Below are positions 35,298-43,885 of a DNA stretch of 64,000 nt, piece after piece. Each line of letters starts with the position of its first letter. The stretch's first letter is position 1. The DNA is from Liolophura sinensis (lineage: Eukaryota; Mollusca; Polyplacophora; Chitonida; Chitonidae): positions 57,054,512-57,118,511 of the forward strand of contig NC_088301.1 in assembly GCF_032854445.1 (NCBI RefSeq), written 5' to 3'. Position numbers and translations under genes: made by a program. The notes beneath the pieces are model-generated. The model was given only the letters and a program-made list of their open reading frames with translations, was not told the origin of the DNA and made no database searches.

Positions 35298-35655
35298 TTA
35301 GTAATACAATCTCATTGCTCGATGAAACGGTACATCACAGAACGGGCAGGTCTGTCGTTCTAATCGTTGGACACAATAAGTACAAATGCCTGCGTGACAG
35401 CATGGAAGGAGGCAACAGTTCAATGGTCGCACGTAACAGATGTGGTAGTCTCTGGTGGGGATCGGTTCGTGTGTTGTTGTGCCTGAGTCTTTCAATGGGT
35501 TAGGACTCCTGCTCACGGCTGCTCCCACCCCCGATGCTCTGCCTTGATCTGGCGCGTTTAAAACAGCCTGTATCACAAACCATTGCAAGGTATTTGACCG
35601 TTCTCGAATCCGATCCTCGACGTCCCTCACCAGAGCCTGCCGCGTACGGAGGTCT
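35298..35655 (-). pseudogene. IAP-type RING finger protein, probably degraded
   Basis: The minus-strand frame has an N-terminal charged, possibly coiled segment (ELEDLRTRQALVRDVEDRIR) and ends in a C3HC4-type RING: HICYVRPLNCCLLPCCHAG, ICTYC, then CPFCDVPF and RAMRLYY. This spacing matches the C-terminal RINGs of inhibitor-of-apoptosis proteins, which act as ubiquitin E3 ligases. The first zinc ligand is missing: a Tyr (TAC) stands where a Cys (TGC) would be, a one-base change. A stop codon lies two codons upstream of the ELED start, so the original N-terminus is unclear. Elements of this type often carry such a RING gene, perhaps to modulate host cell death (inference). Confidence 0.65.
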
Positions 35656-35869
35656 TCTAATTCCTAAAGCATACCCCGTTCCCCACATTCTCTACAGGGT
35701 CTGCTTCCCAGGAGCCAACTTCATGTGATAACCGACACTCCCACACGGACTTTCCTCACGGACTTTGGCTGACACAGTGTCCCTTAGGTGTCGCAGAATC
35801 ACACGCCCCAGACCATTTACACCCAGTCACCGTGCTATCCGACCGCACTATTCCCCAAGATTCCCCAAG

Positions 35870-36015
35870 TGTAGTTTCACTATAGTATAGCTATGCAATA
35901 GTATAATTATCCTCTACTGAAGTTAACCTCTACGATAGTTAGCCACTACACTACGATAGTTACCCCTCTACTATAGGTAACCTATACTGTAGTTAACCTC
36001 AACTCTAGAGTCTAC
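35870..36015. repeat. Degenerate short repeats upstream of the polymerase gene
   Basis: An AT-rich stretch with recurring GTTAACCTCTAC and ACTATAG/ACGATAG words about 20 bases apart lies 100-300 bases before the polymerase. It may contain promoter or origin elements. No single clear TATA box stands out. Confidence 0.5.
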
Positions 36016-36170
36016 TTAGGCTATTATTCGACACGCTTCTGTGTTGCAGAGACCCGCTTTTCCCACCACCACAACCACCACCGCAAACAAAGCCAGCTCG
36101 AGTGGAGCAAGTCTAGAGGCGGAGGAGTCGTTCAAAGAAAAGTAGGGGATCCCGGCGAGCCAGTTCCAAC

Positions 36171-39100
36171 ATGACCCAACCCAACCCCGCGATGATCTCT
36201 TACCTAGCGGTGAGAGTGATTTGCGGGAGTTGTATCGGCAGCATTGGCGGTCGATCCGGACCTATTTTCATCGCGACAAACCGGTACAAGACTGTTACAA
36301 ATACCGGCTTAGCGATCTGGGAGTCATCCCCACATATCTGGACGCGATTTATGAGAACCAGCCGACCGCCTTCACCGTCAACTATTGCTTCGGGTATATC
36401 CTACGCCACAAGGAGACGGGGCAGGTGCGGTATTATTACCCAAGCACCAACAACGCCGTACCGCGTGGCGAGTCGGGCTGACCTGCGTGAACTTCTCACC
36501 CAGCATCTCCCCAGCCAAGATCCACTCGCCTGGGCACAAAAACAACGGCCCCATACGAAATGGGTCGTGGACCTCCTCACCAACGTGTTGTTTTTTGTGC
36601 ACAAACTTCTCCATTTACCCATCGGTGAGGGTTGGATAGCGTTGCCGCCTTACTTGGCCGGGAACAAGGGGCTGCACACGTTGGTGGGGGGGAGCTCACG
36701 GACCTTACAGGGACTATTTATGCTTGTTTAGATTCCTAACCGTCCACCTGGACCAGGCCGACCCCAAAAACTACGAACACCAGGCTCGCCTTTACCACAG
36801 CATGTATCTGGAGGCGGCGGAGATGGAGCCGAATGTGTTAAAGTGTGTTTTAAGAGTTTTTATACGCTAAGGAAATTGCAACGGCACGGTCAAACGTGCA
36901 CCCACGCCGTTCGCCGAAAGTACCCGGGGGTGTATTCCACAATCAACCCACTATTTTCGAAGTGTTGGCGGACATGGGCATTTAACTCCGGGAAGGTGAT
37001 GCCCTTACCGAGCATTTTACGACTTCGAAGCTTACGTGGCCCCTGTGGACGAAGCAATGACCGGCTCAACGGAATGGACGTCCCAACACATCCCCATGAG
37101 TGTGAGCGTGAACTCCAATGTACCGGACTACGACCAGCCCGTGTGCTTCATCTTTACCGGCGATCGTCGAGCAGATGATGGCTTACTTTAATACCATCAG
37201 TGAGACCAGTAGCGCCTATCTCACCGAGCGTTATGCCTACATCCTGGACGAATTAGACGAACGCCTCGATTCCAACGATACCAAACCGTCTTACACTTAG
37301 CGGGTGCGGGGCAAATTCGTCGCCTATATCAACCAGCTCCCCGTCCTCGACTTCAACTCGGGTAACTACGACCTGAACTTGATCAAGCAACAGCTTTACC
37401 CCACCTCGTCAAGACCACATGGCCCTCAGCACGCCGCAGCTGAAATTTCTGGACATTTGAAATTACCTGGCCCCTAATTACATTTACGACAAGTGGGTGA
37501 AAGCTTACGACTGTCGCGTCACCAAAGGGAAATTTTGTTACAGCTACATAGACTCCCTCGCCTATCTGGAGGAAACGACACTTCCACCCCGACACGCTTT
37601 CGATAACGATCTGACCCACCAGCCGTGCACGGACGCCGAGTATAAGACCCTGCAGGAGATGTGGAGGAAGCACGGCATGCGTACCGTTAAAAACTTGCTG
37701 CGGTAGTATAACAACCTGGACGTGATCCCCTTCATGGAGGCGGCGAAGATGGTGTTGTTCTACCAAATCATACACGTCGACGTCTTCAAAGACTGTATTG
37801 GCATACCAGGGCTCACCCTCCGCTACTTGTTTCATGATTTGCGCTCCGTATTATCCCTCGTTGGTGAGAAGGACAAAGACATGCACGACTGCCTCAAGAA
37901 AAACATCGTGGGTGGACCAAGCATCATCTTTCATCGGTACCACGAACGAGGCGTGACCCGTATACGGGGAGGTAAGCTCTGTCAACGGATCGTTGGGTTC
38001 GATGCAAACGCGTTGTACTTGGCCTGCCTTGCCTCACCCATGCCGGCGGGTCACTACATCCGATGGCAACGTGAAGGGAGACGTTCGTCCCCTCCGGCAC
38101 CGCCACGCGTCTGGCTGAAAAATGGCTGGACTGGCAGTCGCACCAGCTGGGGGTACCTATCCGCCACCGGCTGAAACATACCGAGAAGCGGGTCGGTGAT
38201 CGACAACTCCCCATAGACGGGTTTGCCCACATCGACGGACGTCCCACCGTCTTCCAGTTCCACGGTTGCTATTACCACTACCACAGCTGTCATCTGAATC
38301 ACCCAGGCCACGACGATTTGGCTTCGTCGAATGCGACATCCACGACCCGGAGCATCTCAAAACCGACTTTGCAGAATGTACACCCACCCGTAAAAACATC
38401 GATGTGAGCCGGGAGAACATATAGCGGAGTTCGCGGAAGTAAATCACATCGTGCCCGGTTCCAGGCGTATGCTGATCGGGAGTATGTTCGGTACGGAAAT
38501 TCTGCTTGCCACACCCTTGCTCCAGTGGTCATCCAAGCCCAGCTAGAGGGGGACGCCGACCCTGCCAAGGCTCTTATCGGGGAAACGATGAAGTTGTTGG
38601 GAAATTCAGGCTATGGCAAAACCGTGACAAACCAAGACCGGCATGTGGATTTGAAAATCTGTGACCTGACGAAGACGCGGAAGTTACTGGAGAGTGTACG
38701 GTGCTGTACCGTTGATCCAATCGATAACAACACCTTCCAAGTGGTGAGCAGCAGGAGAACCATTCGTTACAACCTACCGTGCAAATAGTATGTATGGTGT
38801 ACCAGTATGCCAAACTCCGTATGTTGAAGTTTTACTATGATTTCATGACTCGTTTTTTTAAACAAGGCGGACTGGCAGTACTGCGAGATGGACATGGACT
38901 CCGCGTACATGGCCTGGTCTGACCCGGACTGGGAATCTCTAGTCAAACCTGAGCTGTACGAGGCGGAGCGGGACAAATGATTACCTCGACGCGACCACTA
39001 CGACTATGATAAACGTACGCCGGGGCTCTTCAAAGTCGAGTGGACTGGTGATGCTATCGTCATTTTGTGTTATGGCTGGAGTCGGACAGTAAAGACAAGG

Positions 39101-39315
39101 TCTCCTGCAAAGGAGTTAGCGCTCGGTTCGTGGAGAAGGATTTGTACCTCTCCGTGTTGCGCAATCACCAAAGCGAGAGTGGTGAGAACCGCGGGATGCG
39201 TTTGAGAGGGAACAGCATGTTTTCCTACACCCAAACGAAAGACGCTTTTACCTATTTCTACGCAAAGCGGAAAGTACTGCCAGACGGTGTGAACACCACC
39301 TACCTGGATGTTTGA
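36171..39315 (+). pseudogene. polB: Family B DNA polymerase of the virus-like element, broken
   Basis: The product would be a protein-primed type B DNA polymerase that replicates the element. Landmarks in order: an N-terminal segment LRELYRQHWRSIRTYF (36221 on), a TKWVVDLLTNVLFFVHKLLH stretch, a C2H2-type pair near 36841-36905 (RHGQTCTHAVRR), the exonuclease motif YDFEAYVAP at about 37018, NIVGGPSIIFHRYHERGVTR, polymerase motif A GFDANALYL (about 37996), FQFHGCYYH, motif B KLLGNSGYGKT (about 38591) and motif C EMDMDSAY (38884-38908; the family has D-T-D-S, here D-M-D-S). The last piece ends TTYLDV and a stop at 39313. The reading frame shifts at least eight times and several stops interrupt it. 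The start at 36171 is uncertain; coding similarity may begin near 36070 in another frame. Confidence 0.88.
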
Positions 39316-39464
39316 CGGGACGATTATAAACCATGCCCCTTCTAATGTGTTGTCGTTGAAGACTAATAAAAAAAATCAAAACACCACGGTATGCGAGTGT
39401 CATTGTCTCTTTATTCATTTTTATTTTATAGCATGTCGAACAGGAAATGGGAAAGAACGTTATT
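39316..39464. terminator. Convergent polyadenylation signals between polymerase and capsid block
   Basis: A + strand AATAAA lies at 39365-39370, about 50 bases after the polymerase stop. A minus-strand AATAAA (seen as TTTATT) lies at 39410-39415, about 50 bases after the protease stop. The two signals face each other within 50 bases, so opposing transcripts would both end here. Confidence 0.65.
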
Positions 39465-39905
39465 TTACAGCCCACGGGTTGTATCGTATGTCGTGAACGA
39501 CGTGTTCAACGTATGTACAATATCGTCCATGGGGCGACCTCGAGCCCGATAGGTCAAGAAAATCAAGCAATATTGTCCACACACGGCCGTGTCCAGACTC
39601 TGCAGCCGCCGATCATTCCATGTCCAGTGGTGTGTCCTCCAGTTGAGCCAAGCGGTGATATCGGTGTGGAGGGTGGGAGTCCGTACGAATCAAAGTATTT
39701 TCCGCGGAGATGGGGTGGATCTGACCACATGTCTATGAAGACGGCTACCCAATGTTGTCCCGGGCGGAGGCACGTGTCTGTGTTGATGATGCAGGCCCAG
39801 GGTGTGTCGGTCAATGGGTGAGGAAGGTGGTCTCGAGCGTAGACATCCCCCAGCACGGGTAAACACGTCCGTCTGTTGCACACGTCGCAGTTGCACTGTG
39901 TATAT
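39465..39905 (-). pseudogene. Adenain-like cysteine protease, frameshifted
   Basis: Adenovirus-type proteases mature virion proteins. The minus-strand sequence shows LPVLGDVYARDHLPHPL, then PWACIINTDTCLRPGQHWVA with the catalytic His in the GxHWV context, and GKYFDSYGLPP. After one frameshift near 39600 it continues with LQSLDTAVCGQYCLIFLTYR, which holds the catalytic Cys in its usual C-G-Q-Y-C context, and ends at 39465. All recognisable active-site motifs survive; the frameshift and an unclear N-terminus are the defects. It starts at or just beyond the end of the capsid gene. Confidence 0.85.
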
Positions 39906-39919
39906 GTTGTTTTAAAGTT

Positions 39920-40818
39920 TCAACTGGCGAAGTCACAGAGCACGTTTCGGCTTTTGTCTATTTCTATGATAATGCTGAATTCAGCGTAGCACACCAAGTT
40001 AATGGTTTCCGGCAGTGGTTTGGCAAACCGCATCTCCAGGCGCAAATCACCTTTTTGGACCAGGTTTCGTCGTGGAGGTTGGGGGTCAAGTCGAAACAAA
40101 ACAGCGTGTTGCCTTCGGCGAACTTGGTGCGAAGGATGGCGTTCCCCTCGTCGTGAAACACTTTCCCCGTGTTGGTATAGAGGTTCATGTACTTCTGATG
40201 AAATTCCCGGTCTCAAAGTCGGGTATCAGGGGCTTGGCAGGAATTTGACGTCCGCCGACATGCAAGGCGACGAAGTTTGTGTTCAAGTGCTGGAAATGGA
40301 ATGGGTTTTAGCGTAGTTCCCATCAAAAGCCGTGTTGCTCACACACCCCACCACTAAACGTGTCGGTAAACTGCCCAGAAATAGGTTTTTTTCGTTGATG
40401 AGGGTGTGGCCTTTGGGTACTGAGAAATACTTGGTCAGCACGCGGCGGATAGGGTACTTGGCAGGGCCTTTGACCAACGCTTTCAAATGTCCCAGCTGAA
40501 CACCACTCGGGAGCCTCCTCACCACAGCGAATGCAGCCAAAGGTTAGTCGGAGCTACACTCTTGGTGTCCTCCATAACCTCTGCCTCCCCGTCGAGGATT
40601 TTCGCCTTCACGTACAACATGGTGTTGGCCAAGTCCAAATAAGTGTCACCGTCCGCGTTGGTGATGAGAAATTCCACGGGTCACACATTGCTCAGGCTGG
40701 CAATGGGACTGTAGGCATTCCAGCGACCTTCTCGAACGCTGGTGTCGGCAGAAGGAAAGGTCCACAAATCAAAGTCACTGCTGACCGACCTACAACACTC
40801 GGCGTGGGGGAGAGCCAT
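39920..40818 (-). pseudogene. Major-capsid-like protein with internal deletion
   Basis: The start codon is at 40818 (begins MALPHAECCRS). The N-terminal third contains NAYSPIASLSNV, a stop, PVEFLITNADGDTYLDLAN and LYVKAKIL, up to about 40520. The sequence then jumps to GHLKALVKGPAKYPIRRVL, FSVPKGHTLINEKNLFLGSL and, after frameshifts, a C-terminal piece LRLEMRFAKPLPETINLVCY with a stop at 39920. This is the protein often labelled F54H12.2-like in invertebrate genomes, considered the capsid (hexon-like) protein of Maverick/Polinton relatives; I rely on memory for this. The gene is about 300 codons long here, and the middle portion of the family protein is missing. Confidence 0.75.
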
Positions 40819-40822
40819 GGCG

Positions 40823-41329
40823 TTAGATGAAAATATCCAGTGCAGAGCGAGGTTTGGTGCGTTTAGGTTGGCTTGGGAGCGTGCATCTTCTGGGCCCTAC
40901 GGGGAGGTGAGGACGCGTGGGAGCGGTACGTTTTCTGGGTCCTGTGTGTAGGTGACGAGTGGAAGAGGTGCGTCGAGTCTTCTGTTTTATAGACGTCCCG
41001 CCCATCCTGCGCAGGGCGTAGCGACTGGCTTTTACCACCAGCTGTTTCCCCCGCCCCTCCAGAGCTCGTCGTTTCAAAGCCTGGCTCACCGGCACTCCCT
41101 CGTCCCACACGTCACAAATGACTTTCGGTCGGGTATGTAACGCCGTTTTACCTAGCGCTTTCACATCCGGCTTTAACAAGGGCTGTGCCATTTTCATGAA
41201 ACTGCCAAGCAAGCCGTGACCGCGTTGTACCACCGCACCCCGAAACACAGGTAGCCCACCTCCGTCGGCTTGCCTTTTGTAATAGTCGATGTAAGATTGG
41301 TACATGGCGGGGTTGTCTACGGCAGTCAT
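40823..41329 (-). CDS. Basic minor virion-type protein
   Basis: An intact 168-codon frame begins MTAVDNPAMYQSYIDYYKRQ. It has a Gly-rich segment (LPVFRGAVVQRGHGLLGSFM) and a middle part LLKPDVKALGKTALHTRPKV, and ends in a strongly basic tail rich in Arg, Lys, Pro and Thr with SALDIFI at the very end. Comparable small basic proteins sit in the same place in related elements and recall adenovirus core/minor capsid proteins (inference). Its ATG overlaps the stop of the upstream gene as ATGA, and its own stop is four bases before the capsid gene start. It is one of the few unbroken frames of the element. Confidence 0.65.
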   Translation of the reverse strand: MTAVDNPAMYQSYIDYYKRQADGGGLPVFRGAVVQRGHGLLGSFMKMAQPLLKPDVKALGKTALHTRPKVICDVWDEGVPVSQALKRRALEGRGKQLVVKASRYALRRMGGTSIKQKTRRTSSTRHLHTGPRKRTAPTRPHLPVGPRRCTLPSQPKRTKPRSALDIFI

Positions 41330-42056
41330 TGCAAGTGTAAAGCGCGCCGATATCGAAAGTGAAGTGTCAGCACCACTTTACCGCGTTCAAATGCGACGGG
41401 TTGTCCCTAATATCAATTTCCACCGTCGAGAAATGTTTGGACTGCACGGGGGTGTATTCCATGTGTTGGAAGGTCTTGGAGATGTGCTGCCCGTACTTCC
41501 CTTTCGCGGTGACCAGCCGCAGCATCGGGGCCAGCGTGTCTCCCACCACATGTGGTTCGACTATGTTTGTGTACACGTACAGCGTGGAAATAGAGGTCTG
41601 TAAATCCTCGGCACCGATAAGCAGCAGAGCCAATCGTACGGTAAATTCATGAGCTGCTTCAGACGCGGCTGAAACTGAGCCCCAGTTGTTTATGTGTGTA
41701 TTTCCGCTGCCTACCATCGAAACGGAACGTCACATCACCGGAGTGAGCCTTGAGTAAAGGGATGTGTGTGTGGGTCAACAAGTCAGTCAGGGCCTGGGTG
41801 AGGTATTTGGGTGAAGGGTAATAGCCTGCTGGCAATGTTAGCTTATCCTATGGGGGTCCTCTTTGAAGTCTAAGACATACCACACTTCGTCTTGCCGCAC
41901 GTTGGACCAGGTCCGGGGATACTGTATTTCTACCAACCCACATTCCCAGTCACCAGTCAAATGGATGGGTTGTGGTAGTTGGGTGGTGAAATGCGTCAAG
42001 GTATTGCTGGGGAAGTAGTCGAGCGAGCTGTTACTGGGCAGCGTCACGTAACACAT
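41326..42056 (-). pseudogene. Second structural-type protein, frameshifted
   Basis: The gene starts with ATG at 42056 (MCYVTLPSNSSLDYFPSNTL), followed by an open stretch HLTGDWECGLVEIQYPRTWS. After a gap with frame changes it resumes as SISTLYVYTNIVEPHVVGDT, LAPMLRLVTAKGKYGQHISK and HFSTVEIDIRDN, and after one more frameshift VAFERGKVVLTLHFR and the stop at 41326. The pattern is that of a conserved protein found next to the capsid gene in related elements, often unannotated; a penton-like role is possible but not shown. About 240 codons remain, probably shortened in the middle. Confidence 0.65.
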
Positions 42057-42130
42057 GTTGGTGAGGTGTTCTCTTCCGGGCGGACTGATCGTTTTTCCAT
42101 CTTGCGTAGGTATTTAATACGGACTCAACT

Positions 42131-42717
42131 TTAGCGGGGGTACGATGGCTGGAGACGTACGCAGTCCGGGTCGCCGCAGTTGTCGTCCCTTGGGTCGGCG
42201 TGGTGTGGTGGCAGTGGTTTTGCTGGTCGTGGTTTGTGGCGGGATGAGGCGGAGGAGGAGGAGGGTGAGAACGGACGGGTAGACCGTGATGTGGTAGGGT
42301 TTTTTTTCGTCTCGACTGGTGTATCCATCTTTTTCCGCACCCAATCACGCCAGCGATCGTGGTGTGATCGCTCGGTGTCACCCCAGAGCATTGCAGCCTT
42401 ACGCCTTAAAGCGACGAGGACGCTGTCTAAAATTCCCCCCTCACTCAAACGACTGACAGGTTTGGTGTTGGGCGGTTTCGTCGTCGGACTTGACTGCTGC
42501 GTGGCTTGGTATTTATCTTGAAACGCCCGGTACCGTTGAAGGGTGTCGTGATACCGCTGTATTTTCTCATCGTCAGAGAGAGTCGTTGTCGTGGAGGATC
42601 GATGCCATCTCTTGGTCGAGCGCGTTGAGGGCTTTCACAGTACTAGGTACGGGGAGACGGGGTATGGGGTGATGGTCGCGTGAGCGTGTCTAAGAGCCGC
42701 GGTTCGACTAAGGCCAT
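42131..42717 (-). pseudogene. Conserved small protein with coiled N-terminal part, frameshifted
   Basis: ATG at 42717 opens MALVEPRLLDTL. The next recognisable pieces are KALNALDQEMASILHDND and, one frame over, LSDDEKIQRYHDTLQRYRAF, a probably helical, charged region. Later comes LSEGGILDSVLVALRRKAAM and a Ser/Pro/Arg-rich low-complexity tail. The frameshift lies in the CTCTCTCTG run near 42585, a typical slippage site. The family occurs near capsid genes in related elements; no function is known to me. Confidence 0.6.
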
Positions 42718-42734
42718 TTTCTTGACGTGCTGCA

Positions 42735-43081
42735 TTACCTCCCACCAGCTATGGTCTTAACGACGCTATCGATGAGGGGTGCGGCGGCGGTGAGGAGGGG
42801 GTCGAGCAGCAGTGGAAGGAGACCATCACGTTGAACAATACGTCCTTTCTTATGCAGGGGAACACTTTCCCTGACCAAGGTGCGAAGACCCGTATTGTGC
42901 CGCTGTAACTTCCCCTTCTGATCCGGCGATATTGGAACGTTTCCATTTAACACATTCTTGGCACATTCACACAAACACCGAAGTAAACCCGGATCGTTAC
43001 CGCGCAGCACGGCAGCATGGCAGGGGTGGCTCGAGCCAGCAGAGACAGCAAGGGACCGTAACGTTGGAGCCGGCGTGACAT
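42735..43081 (-). pseudogene. Conserved small protein (MSRRL start), one frameshift
   Basis: ATG at 43081 begins MSRRLQRYGPLLSLLARATP. After one frameshift near 43010-43030 the frame continues LLRCLCECAKNVLNGNVPIS, LVRESVPLHKKGRIVQRDG and a hydrophobic end LLPLLLDPLLTAAAPLIDS. Proteins with this order (basic start, Cys-containing helix, NGNV motif, hydrophobic C-terminus) are recurrent in Polinton/adintovirus-like elements in my memory, without known function. The length of about 115 codons is normal for the family. Confidence 0.6.
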
Positions 43082-43133
43082 CGTAGTGGTTGACGTGGAA
43101 ACAACTGATTGGGCAGATCGCGCGTCAGAAGTT

Positions 43134-43294
43134 TTATGGATTGGGGAGGTAGGTGTGCTGAATCTCCCCGGGGAAGATGTGAGCGTGAAGTCGCAGGTGG
43201 TCGGGTCTGGCTTGTTTGAAATCCACCAGCAAATACGCGTGATTTTGGGCGGTGGCATCCTCAAACGCACGTACTGCGTCCGCCCCGAAGCCAT
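43134..43294 (-). pseudogene. Very small conserved-looking ORF at the head of the leftward block
   Basis: ATG at 43294 (MASG), then after one frameshift ADAVRAFEDATAQNHAYLLV, DFKQARPDHLRLHAHIFPG and a stop at 43134. The mixed hydrophobic/charged composition looks like real protein rather than noise. It is the first gene after the right-hand promoter module. The frame that stays open without a shift (42947-43342) is Pro/Thr-rich and is probably the shadow. Confidence 0.45.
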
Positions 43295-43469
43295 CTGTTT
43301 AGCGTTGTGGTAATTTGAGACGCTTCTCGCGGGTTTTCCCACCGGGAAAATTTCCTGGTACGCGTGCCGCAGGTAAACTTCCCCTGTCCTTTTCCTCCTT
43401 GATGGTAGCGTCGCACTCTCCGGGTAAACGTTATCTAGTCGGAATAGACGTCACTCTCTTGACACACCT

Positions 43470-43731
43470 TCTTTTTTTTATCCCGTCAGCGCGAACATCA
43501 ACAAAATTCAGGCACCAAAACCGCGCGATCACCCCATTGGTCAGTTTTGGCGCAAATGGATCTCATCCATTGGTCCGTTTTGGCGCGGAAAGGGGCTCAC
43601 CCATTGGTCCGTTTTGGCGCGACATGGAGCTGAAGGAGCTACTACACCCAACTTTACAAGCCGACGTTTTGCTCCCTTCTCGCTCATTGGCCAGTCAACG
43701 CGGACGTCAACGAAACACGCTGGTGACGTCA
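43470..43731 (-). promoter_or_regulatory. Right CCAAT/E2F/CRE promoter module
   Basis: Three nearly identical units CCATTGGTCCGTTTTGGCGC occur at 43534-43553 (one change), 43567-43586 and 43601-43620, spaced 33 and 34 bases. Each combines an inverted CCAAT box with TTTTGGCGC, a strong E2F-type site. A CRE/ATF octamer TGACGTCA lies at 43724-43731. A leftward TATA-like GGGATAAAA lies near 43480-43488, about 190 bases before the first leftward ORF. The block AACTTTACAAGCCGACGTTT (43650-43669) is shared with the left module. Promoter function is inferred from motifs and position. Confidence 0.6.
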
Positions 43732-43808
43732 CGCGGACTCAACGACAGGTCCGTTTTCCCTCCTCCTTCTCCGCAATGCGACACGTTCGCAACATTATAT
43801 ACTACTGA

Positions 43809-43885
43809 CCGTTCATGTAAATGCATAAATAGTAACAAATTATACGCACAGCAGTACCGTGGCTTAAGCAGAATTGGTTAAGAAA
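43809..43885 (-). repeat. Dispersed repeat block A fragment flanking the virus-like element
   Basis: The reverse complement contains AATTCTGCTTAAGCCACGGT, TACTATTTATGCATTTACAT and GAACGG, matching block A copies at 18600-18700. This fixes the right edge of the virus-like element to within a few bases of 43806. Confidence 0.65.

Larger units (their letters stand above)
33760..43806. mobile_element. Endogenous Polinton/adintovirus-like element (fossil)
   Basis: About 10 kb of GC-richer DNA carries a rightward family B DNA polymerase, a leftward RING gene, and a leftward block of an adenain-like protease, a major-capsid-like protein and several small virion-type proteins. This gene set is that of Polintons/Mavericks and adintoviruses. 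The left limit is set by the end of Gypsy similarity and the right limit by the start of dispersed repeat block A at 43809. No terminal inverted repeats were found; the two similar end regions (about 34280-34690 and 43530-43800) are in the same orientation. No integrase and no packaging ATPase could be recognised. Every large gene is broken, so this copy cannot be active. Confidence 0.8.

Noticed and set aside
42947-43342. 131-codon minus-strand frame taken as one protein
   Set aside because: Its first part is the wrong phase of a small conserved-looking ORF and its last part is the start of the MSRRL protein; the long frame is accidental.
33760-43806. Terminal inverted repeats for the virus-like element
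   Set aside because: The similar end regions are in the same orientation, and no inverted match was found by eye at the two boundaries.
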